From assembly GCF_028682175.1 (NCBI RefSeq), contig NZ_JANHKS010000011.1:81577-145576 (forward strand): a stretch of DNA of 64,000 nt, given 5' to 3'. This DNA is from Pseudomonas putida. GTDB taxonomy: Bacteria; Pseudomonadota; Gammaproteobacteria; Pseudomonadales; Pseudomonadaceae. The notes under the pieces were generated by a model. The model was not told where the DNA came from, did not search any database, and saw only the letters and a list, made by a program, of their open reading frames with translations. This document shows, in pieces, positions 58,595 through 64,000 of the stretch; positions within the stretch are counted from its first letter, which is position 1, and each line of letters opens with the position of its first letter. Both the position numbers and the translations under genes were made by a program.

Positions 58595-59358
58595 TGGCGA
58601 GGCGTATCGGGGGGCAAGCCGGTCACGGTGTTGTAGCGCGCCGTGATGCGCTCGATTTCTCCGGACATGCGCATGCGCAGCAACACTCGCATCAAAAGCT
58701 GCGCCGGGACGTTGCTGTCATTGCGTACGATACAGCCCACCGGCTGCTCGTCGATGACCGCGACGCTGCGTAGCTTCTGCTCCTGGGGCAGGTTGCGGTT
58801 GAACCAGTCCAGTGACCACTGGTTGGCGACCGCGTAGTGATAGCGGCCGATCAGCAGCTTTTGCAGCACCTGGTCTTCGCTGCGTGCGTCTTCGCGCAGC
58901 AGTCTGCGAGTGTCGAACGCCGGTTGCAGGGTAGGGTAGGCGTAGCCCAGCACGGTCCCGACCACTTCATTGTGCAGTTGGGCGGGGTCCACCGGCGAGG
59001 CGTTGTCAGGAGTGCTGATCAAGAGGTCGCGCTGCACCAGCAGCGGCAGGCTCCAGGTCACGTCCCCGGAAAGGGTCGGCATCCAGGATTGCGCGGTGTA
59101 GCAGCGCACATCGATCTGGCCCTGCTCCAGCGCCCGCTGCACGCGGTTGATCGACAGCACCCGAAACTGCGCAGGCTGCCCGGCGTGGCTGGCCAGGCTG
59201 CGCATGATGTCGACCATGATCCCGCCTGTCGCCTGATGGTTCACCACCTGCGCCATGGGCATCGACCAGGAATCGGCGACGGCGAACCGCAGCGGCACAG
59301 GTTCCGCGCGAAGGGGCCCGCTCATCAACAGCAAGGCGCTCAGTGCCAACAGACGCAT
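58537..59358 (-). CDS. Periplasmic solute-binding protein with REP-encoded tail
   Basis: 273 residues from ATG 59358 (GAGGG 6 nt before). Signal peptide (about 1-18, ending RA), then a family 3 solute-binding fold: PLRFAVADSWSMPMAQV, GGIMVDIMRSLASHAG, a DVRCYTAQSW hinge region and DEQPVGCIVRND. It probably binds an amino acid or similar small ligand. The last residues (HCGSGLARESGVSCTAGGD) are translated from a REP element that supplies the stop codon, so the original C-terminus was altered. No ABC permease is adjacent. Confidence 0.85.
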   Translation of the reverse strand: MRLLALSALLLMSGPLRAEPVPLRFAVADSWSMPMAQVVNHQATGGIMVDIMRSLASHAGQPAQFRVLSINRVQRALEQGQIDVRCYTAQSWMPTLSGDVTWSLPLLVQRDLLISTPDNASPVDPAQLHNEVVGTVLGYAYPTLQPAFDTRRLLREDARSEDQVLQKLLIGRYHYAVANQWSLDWFNRNLPQEQKLRSVAVIDEQPVGCIVRNDSNVPAQLLMRVLLRMRMSGEIERITARYNTVTGLPPDTPRHCGSGLARESGVSCTAGGD

Positions 59359-59515
59359 AGCATCCCTCAGTGTGTCCATGACATGGCGGTTTGGCATCGG
59401 TGGCAGTTTAGCGCCAGATGATTTAAATGCGCGCGGGCAAATCGTCCCGGATGCAATTTTGCCCCCGCTCCGCTAGCATTAGCGGTCTTCCGCAACCCAG
59501 TCGCGACGGTTTTCA

Positions 59516-61630
59516 ATGAGTTATCAGGTTCTTGCACGTAAATGGCGTCCGCGCTCGTTCCGCGAAATGGTCGGCCAGACCCATGTGCTTAAGGCCTTGA
59601 TCAACGCGCTGGACAGCCAGCGCCTGCACCATGCCTATCTGTTCACCGGCACGCGCGGGGTCGGCAAGACCACCATCGCGCGGATCATCGCCAAGTGCCT
59701 GAACTGCGAAACCGGCATCACCTCCTCGCCGTGCGGCGAATGTTCGGTGTGCCGGGAGATCGACGAGGGGCGTTTCGTCGACCTGATCGAGATCGACGCC
59801 GCCAGCCGCACCAAGGTCGAAGACACCCGCGAGCTGCTGGACAACGTGCAGTACGCGCCAAGCCGCGGTCGCTTCAAGGTCTACCTGATCGACGAAGTGC
59901 ACATGCTCTCCAGCCACTCCTTCAACGCCTTGCTCAAGACGCTGGAAGAGCCGCCGCCGTACGTCAAGTTCATCCTGGCGACCACCGACCCGCAGAAGCT
60001 GCCCGCGACCATCCTGTCGCGCTGCCTGCAGTTCTCCCTGAAAAACATGACGCCGGAGCGTGTGGTCGAGCACCTGACCCACGTCCTGGGCGCTGAAAAC
60101 ATTCCGTTCGAAGACGACGCCCTGTGGCTGCTGGGCCGTGCCGCCGACGGCTCGATGCGCGATGCCATGAGCCTGACCGACCAGGCGATTGCCTTCGGTG
60201 AAGGCCGCGTGCTGGCCGCCGACGTGCGCGCCATGCTCGGCACCCTCGATCACGGGCAGGTGTATGACGTGCTCACCGCGCTGATCGATGGCGACGCCCG
60301 CAGCCTGCTCGAAGCCGTGCGTCACCTGGCCGAGCAGGGCCCGGACTGGAGCGGCGTGCTGTCGGAAATCCTCAACGTGCTGCACCGCGTGGCTATCGCC
60401 CAGGCGCTGCCGGACGGCGTCGACAACGGCCATGGCGACCGCGAGCGAGTGCTGGCCCTGGCCCAGGCGCTGCCTGCCGAAGATGTGCAGTTCTATTACC
60501 AGATGGGCCTGATCGGTCGTCGTGACCTGCCCTTGGCGCCGGATCCTCGCGGCGGTTTCGAAATGGTGCTGCTGCGGATGCTGGCGTTCCGCCCGGCCGA
60601 TGCCGAGAACGCGCCGCGACAGCCGTTAAAGTCAGTGGGGATCAGCCCGGCCACGGCTGATTCCCAGGCAGCGGTGGCCCCTGCTGCACCGGTCCCGTCC
60701 ACGCCCGCGCCTGCACCGGCTTACATGCCGGCGCCTGTGGCCGAGCAGCCTGCGCCGGTCATCGAACCACCCGTGCCTGTGCCTGCGCCCGCCGCCAAGC
60801 CTGTCGAAGACCTCGACCTGCCCTGGAATGAGCGCGCGCCTGCTGCTGAGCCCGAGCCGGTTGCGGCGCAGGTCGCCGAAGACATCCCGGAGCCGGTGCT
60901 CGACACCGTGGCCGAGCAGCCTGACCTGACGCCGATGCCTGCCCCCGCACCGGCCAGCCCCGTGCCGGACGCGCCGGAAGTGGAGTCGCCCGAGCAGGTG
61001 CAGGCCGCCGCCGAAGTGGTGACGCCGGCCATGCTCGAACACGTGCCCGACGCCGTGGCCTACGTGCCTGCGCCCATGGACCGCGATGACGAGCCGCCAC
61101 CGGACGACGACTATTACGAGCCGGACGTGGACATCGACCCCGCGTCGTTCGCCTATCTGGATGACCTGGCCCATGACACCGTCGAAGCGGTGGAGAAGGA
61201 GCCGGAGTTGCTGCCAGCGGCGGAGCCCGCGACCGGCCTGGCTGCCGAGTGGCTGGAGCTGTTCCCGAAACTGCCGGTATCGGGCATGACCGGGAGCATC
61301 GCCGCCAACTGCACGCTGATCTCCGCCGATGGCGACAACTGGCTGCTGCACCTGGACCCGGCCCACAGCGCCTTGTTCAACTCCACGCAACAGCGCCGCC
61401 TGAACGATGCGTTGAACCAGTATCACCAGCGCACGATCAACCTGAGTATCGAGTTGATCAAGCCATTGCAGGAAACTCCGGCACAGGCGGCTGCGCGCAG
61501 GCGTGCCGATCGTCAGCGTGACGCCGAGGCGTCGATTCATGGCGATCCGTTCATCCAGCAGATTTTGCAACAGTTCGGTGCCAGCATCCGTGAGGATACG
61601 ATTGTCCCGGTGGACAGTCCGGCGGCCTGA
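59516..61630 (+). CDS. dnaX: DNA polymerase III gamma/tau subunit
   Basis: 704 residues. AAA+ clamp-loader domain with Walker A GTRGVGKTT (45-53), zinc Cys at 63, 72, 75 and 78, Walker B YLIDEVHML and sensor ILSRCLQF. Domain III ends near 370. A Pro/Ala/Glu-rich linker (about 380-580) leads to the C-terminal domain that binds the alpha subunit. I see no evident slippery A-run for a short gamma form. It starts a dnaX-ybaB pair, with recR further on, as in other pseudomonads. Confidence 0.97.
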   Translation: MSYQVLARKWRPRSFREMVGQTHVLKALINALDSQRLHHAYLFTGTRGVGKTTIARIIAKCLNCETGITSSPCGECSVCREIDEGRFVDLIEIDAASRTKVEDTRELLDNVQYAPSRGRFKVYLIDEVHMLSSHSFNALLKTLEEPPPYVKFILATTDPQKLPATILSRCLQFSLKNMTPERVVEHLTHVLGAENIPFEDDALWLLGRAADGSMRDAMSLTDQAIAFGEGRVLAADVRAMLGTLDHGQVYDVLTALIDGDARSLLEAVRHLAEQGPDWSGVLSEILNVLHRVAIAQALPDGVDNGHGDRERVLALAQALPAEDVQFYYQMGLIGRRDLPLAPDPRGGFEMVLLRMLAFRPADAENAPRQPLKSVGISPATADSQAAVAPAAPVPSTPAPAPAYMPAPVAEQPAPVIEPPVPVPAPAAKPVEDLDLPWNERAPAAEPEPVAAQVAEDIPEPVLDTVAEQPDLTPMPAPAPASPVPDAPEVESPEQVQAAAEVVTPAMLEHVPDAVAYVPAPMDRDDEPPPDDDYYEPDVDIDPASFAYLDDLAHDTVEAVEKEPELLPAAEPATGLAAEWLELFPKLPVSGMTGSIAANCTLISADGDNWLLHLDPAHSALFNSTQQRRLNDALNQYHQRTINLSIELIKPLQETPAQAAARRRADRQRDAEASIHGDPFIQQILQQFGASIREDTIVPVDSPAA

Positions 61631-61706
61631 ACCCTTTAACGACCGCGAGGCGCTAAGCTGATTTGGCGCCACGCAAAGACCCCAACGACTTTCGAGGAGT
61701 ATTCCC

Positions 61707-62033
61707 ATGATGAAAGGTGGCATGGCTGGCCTGATGAAGCAGGCCCAGCAAATGCAGGAAAAAATGGCCAAGATGCAGGAAGAACTGGCCAATGCCGAAG
61801 TGACCGGCCAGTCGGGCGCAGGTCTGGTGAGCGTGGTGATGACCGGTCGTCATGACGTCAAGCGCGTGAGCCTGGACGACAGCCTGATGCAGGAAGACAA
61901 GGAAATCCTGGAAGACCTGATCGCCGCCGCCGTCAACGACGCCGTGCGCAAGATCGAAGCCGCCAGCCAGGAAAAGACCGCCAGCATGACCGCCGGCATG
62001 CAACTGCCGCCAGGCATGAAGCTGCCGTTCTGA
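61707..62033 (+). CDS. YbaB/EbfC nucleoid-associated protein
   Basis: 108 residues, the usual size. Met-rich N-terminal helix [28 protein letters not shown] and core [29 protein letters not shown]. It binds DNA as a dimer and is nearly always encoded between dnaX and recR. GAGGAG precedes the ATG. A terminator follows at 62056, which separates it from recR here. Confidence 0.95.
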   Translation: MMKGGMAGLMKQAQQMQEKMAKMQEELANAEVTGQSGAGLVSVVMTGRHDVKRVSLDDSLMQEDKEILEDLIAAAVNDAVRKIEAASQEKTASMTAGMQLPPGMKLPF

Positions 62034-62055
62034 TCCGGCGGCCGTTGCGTCACAC

Positions 62056-62084
62056 AAATGCCAGGCCCAGTGCCTGGCATTTTT
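62056..62084 (+). terminator. Intrinsic terminator after ybaB
   Basis: AAATGCCAGG and CCTGGCATTT form a 10-bp stem followed by TT and a T-rich run. Confidence 0.88.
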
Positions 62085-62116
62085 GTTTGTGGTGCAGTGA
62101 GCACGCCGCACGCCTA

Positions 62117-62186
62117 CCGTAGCAGCACGGCTTGCCGGCGGGAGCGATCTCACGGACGTCCCCGCCGGCAAGCCGTGCTGCTACGG
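62117..62186. repeat. REP inverted pair (CCGTAGCAG family)
   Basis: CCGTAGCAGCACGGCTTGCC and its inverse ending CTGCTACGG, with a short spacer. Confidence 0.9.
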
Positions 62187-62265
62187 ATCGTGGTGTGTGC
62201 TTTCATTCGAACCCCTCCTGACCGCCACGGTCTGCTTTCTATAGCCATTCAAGGAGCCGCGCCTC

Positions 62266-63294
62266 ATGTCGCAAGAACTGATCCTCAACCAACGCATCGT
62301 CCTGGCCTCCCGCCCGCAGGGGGCGCCGGTGCCCGAGAATTTTCGTCTTGAGCGCGAGGCATTGCCTGACCTGCAGGACGGCCAGATTCAACTGCGCACC
62401 CTCTACCTGTCCCTCGACCCCTACATGCGCGGGCGGATGAGCGATGCGCCATCCTATGCCGCGCCCGTGGAGCTCAATGCGGTCATGGAAGGCGGGGCGG
62501 TGAGTGTGGTCGAGCAGTCGCTCAACCCGGCATTCAAAGTGGGCGACCTGGTGGTCGGGCAGACCGGCTGGCAGACCCACAGCATCTCTGACGGCAAGCA
62601 ACTCTTGCCGGTACCCAAGGACCTGCCCAGCCCGTCGATGGCCGTAGGTGTGTTGGGCATGCCGGGCATCACCGCCTACATGGGCCTGATGCACATCGGC
62701 CAGCCCAAGGCCGGCGAAACCCTGGTGGTGGCCGCCGCTTCAGGTGCAGTGGGTTCGGTGGTCGGCCAGGTCGCCAAGCTGCATGGCCTGCGGGTGGTGG
62801 GCATTGCCGGCGGGATCGACAAGTGCCGCTACGTGATCGATGAGCTGGGTTTCGACGACTGCATCGACCACCACAGCCCACATTTCGCCGAGCAACTGGG
62901 CGAAGCCTGCCCCAGTGGCATCGACATTTATTTCGAACTGGTGGGCGGCAAGGTTTTCGAGGCGGTGATCCCGCTGCTCAACCAGCATGCGCGGATTCCC
63001 CTGTGCGGGGTGATTGCCCAGTACAACTCTCAAGGTCAGTCCGATGGCCCGAACCAGCTACCGCTGCTGATGCGCACTTTGCTGACCAAACGTGCGCGGA
63101 TCCAGGGCTTTATCGTCTATGAGGAGTACTACCATCGCCTGGACGAATTCATGCAGGCCATGGTGCCGCTGGTGAAGGACGGCAAGGTCAAGTTCCGTGA
63201 AGACGTGGTCGAAGGCCTGGAACACGCGCCTGATGCGTTCATCGGTCTGCTGGAAGGGAAGAACTTCGGCAAGCTGGTGGTCAAGGTGTCCTAA
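62266..63294 (+). CDS. CurA-like NADP-dependent oxidoreductase (MDR family)
   Basis: 342 residues of the zinc-free medium-chain reductase family. N-terminal SLDPYMRGRMSD, then the Rossmann motif AAASGAVGSVVGQVAKLHG with NADP-site ID/GIDK. Similar to leukotriene B4 12-hydroxydehydrogenase/curcumin reductase (CurA), which reduces enones. It sits between ybaB and recR with its own start region, a common Pseudomonas insertion there. Substrate unknown. Confidence 0.88.
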   Translation: MSQELILNQRIVLASRPQGAPVPENFRLEREALPDLQDGQIQLRTLYLSLDPYMRGRMSDAPSYAAPVELNAVMEGGAVSVVEQSLNPAFKVGDLVVGQTGWQTHSISDGKQLLPVPKDLPSPSMAVGVLGMPGITAYMGLMHIGQPKAGETLVVAAASGAVGSVVGQVAKLHGLRVVGIAGGIDKCRYVIDELGFDDCIDHHSPHFAEQLGEACPSGIDIYFELVGGKVFEAVIPLLNQHARIPLCGVIAQYNSQGQSDGPNQLPLLMRTLLTKRARIQGFIVYEEYYHRLDEFMQAMVPLVKDGKVKFREDVVEGLEHAPDAFIGLLEGKNFGKLVVKVS

Positions 63295-63361
63295 GTGATT
63301 TGACGCTGTCCGGAGGCGCGGGTATAAACCGCGTCTCGTGTTTTTGTGAGATTTTTCTTCA

Positions 63362-63964
63362 ATGAGCTTCAGCCCTCTGATTCGCCAGTTGATCGATTCC
63401 CTGCGCATTCTGCCGGGCGTGGGTCAGAAAACCGCCCAGCGCATGGCCTTGCAGCTGCTCGAGCGTGATCGCAGTGGCGGTTCGCGCCTGGCGCAGGCGT
63501 TGAAGCAGGCGATGGAAGGGGTCGGGCACTGCAAGCAGTGCCGCACGCTCACCGAAGACGAACTCTGCCCGCAATGCTCGGACCCGCGCCGCGATGACAC
63601 GCTGCTGTGCGTGGTGGAAGGGCCGATGGATGTGTACGCCGTCGAGCAGACGGGCTTTCGCGGACGTTACTTCGTGCTCAAGGGGCACCTGTCGCCCCTC
63701 GACGGCCTGGGCCCGGAAGCCATCGGCATTCCGCAACTTGTGGCGCGCATCGAAGAGCAGGGCACGTTCAGCGAAGTGATCCTGGCCACCAACCCGACGG
63801 TCGAAGGCGAGGCCACCGCCCATTACATCGCCCAGTTGCTGTCCAACAAAGGCATGGTCACCTCCCGCATCGCCCACGGCGTGCCGCTGGGTGGCGAGCT
63901 TGAGTTGGTGGACGGCGGGACGCTGGCGCATTCGTTTGCGGGGCGCAAACCGATCCAGCTCTGA
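63362..63964 (+). CDS. recR: Recombination mediator RecR
   Basis: 200 residues, full length. Helix-hairpin-helix [13 protein letters not shown] (about 18-30), a four-Cys zinc motif (C57, C60, C69, C72), a TOPRIM domain (about 80-175) with [12 protein letters not shown] and [17 protein letters not shown], and a C-terminal Walker-B-like region. Acts with RecF/RecO to load RecA. Same order as the dnaX-ybaB-recR set, although curA intervenes. Confidence 0.97.
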   Translation: MSFSPLIRQLIDSLRILPGVGQKTAQRMALQLLERDRSGGSRLAQALKQAMEGVGHCKQCRTLTEDELCPQCSDPRRDDTLLCVVEGPMDVYAVEQTGFRGRYFVLKGHLSPLDGLGPEAIGIPQLVARIEEQGTFSEVILATNPTVEGEATAHYIAQLLSNKGMVTSRIAHGVPLGGELELVDGGTLAHSFAGRKPIQL

Positions 63965-63974
63965 CAGATACACC

Positions 63975-64000
63975 GCCGTCGCGGGCAAGCGCGCTCCTAC
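63975..64000. repeat. Partial REP unit at the window edge
   Basis: CGTCGCGGGCAAGCGCGCTC continues to CTAC at the last base. It matches the right arm of 4504-4590 and is cut by the window. Confidence 0.8.

Noticed and set aside
59516..61630. Programmed frameshift in dnaX
   Set aside because: No slippery A-run with downstream stem was evident on reading, so only the full-length product is annotated.

Overview
The window looks like chromosome of a fluorescent-type Pseudomonas (P. fluorescens/P. putida relatives). The basis is gene content and order (ccmGHI; smc-zipA-ligA; dnaX-ybaB-recR), high GC with strong third-position GC, and many REP-type inverted-repeat pairs between genes. No sequence search was run, so all names rest on motifs, length and neighbours.

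Layout. 0-2.4 kb: end of the cytochrome c maturation operon (ccmG', ccmH, ccmI) and a lipoprotein. 2.4-9.8 kb: sulfate-binding protein, urea channel, a Cache chemoreceptor, a probable GGA-rich small RNA of the Rsm type, a lone receiver protein, a TetR regulator and small membrane proteins. 9.8-28.7 kb: a nearly complete purine salvage-to-urea pathway. It has a Tsx-like porin, two NCS2 permeases, GuaD, XdhABC, PuuD, HiuH, UraD, PuuE, allantoicase and AllA, with two GntR/FCD regulators. Near-identical TTGTATACAA palindromes lie in front of the urea channel, puuE, hiuH, the AzgA permease and one gntR gene, suggesting one regulon. 28.7-39.3 kb: smc, zipA, ligA, a zinc metallopeptidase-like protein and a GAF/EAL protein.

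39.4-47.4 kb: a genomic island of about 8 kb inserted in the 4.5S (SRP) RNA gene. It is flanked by two SRP-RNA-like genes that share an exact 46-bp repeat. A tyrosine integrase sits at the right end with TGTGACA repeats just upstream, and one more copy lies at the left end. The island carries a tight two-gene cassette (PUA-like or restriction-reader-like protein plus a three-helix membrane protein), a serine recombinase, a zinc-ribbon miniprotein, a Cro/CI-type regulator, small secreted and membrane proteins, an unknown 239-residue protein and a block of nested inverted repeats. The two-gene cassette is the best candidate here for an undescribed, possibly anti-phage, system.

47.5-59.4 kb: mixed accessory and core genes, including an MTHFR-like protein, an unknown zinc-cluster protein, type I pantothenate kinase, a Rap1a-like secreted protein, TetR plus MFS transporter, an orphan acyl carrier protein, a PhzF-like protein, a solitary amidase with an EF-hand, a Tat-exported acid phosphatase and a periplasmic binding protein whose tail is encoded by a REP element. 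59.5-64 kb: dnaX, ybaB, a CurA-like oxidoreductase and recR.

In the purine region, Tsx, NCS2 and AzgA bring purines in. GuaD and XdhAB (matured by XdhC) convert guanine and hypoxanthine/xanthine to urate. PuuD, HiuH and UraD give allantoin, and PuuE, allantoicase and AllA release glyoxylate and urea, with the urea channel moving the urea.
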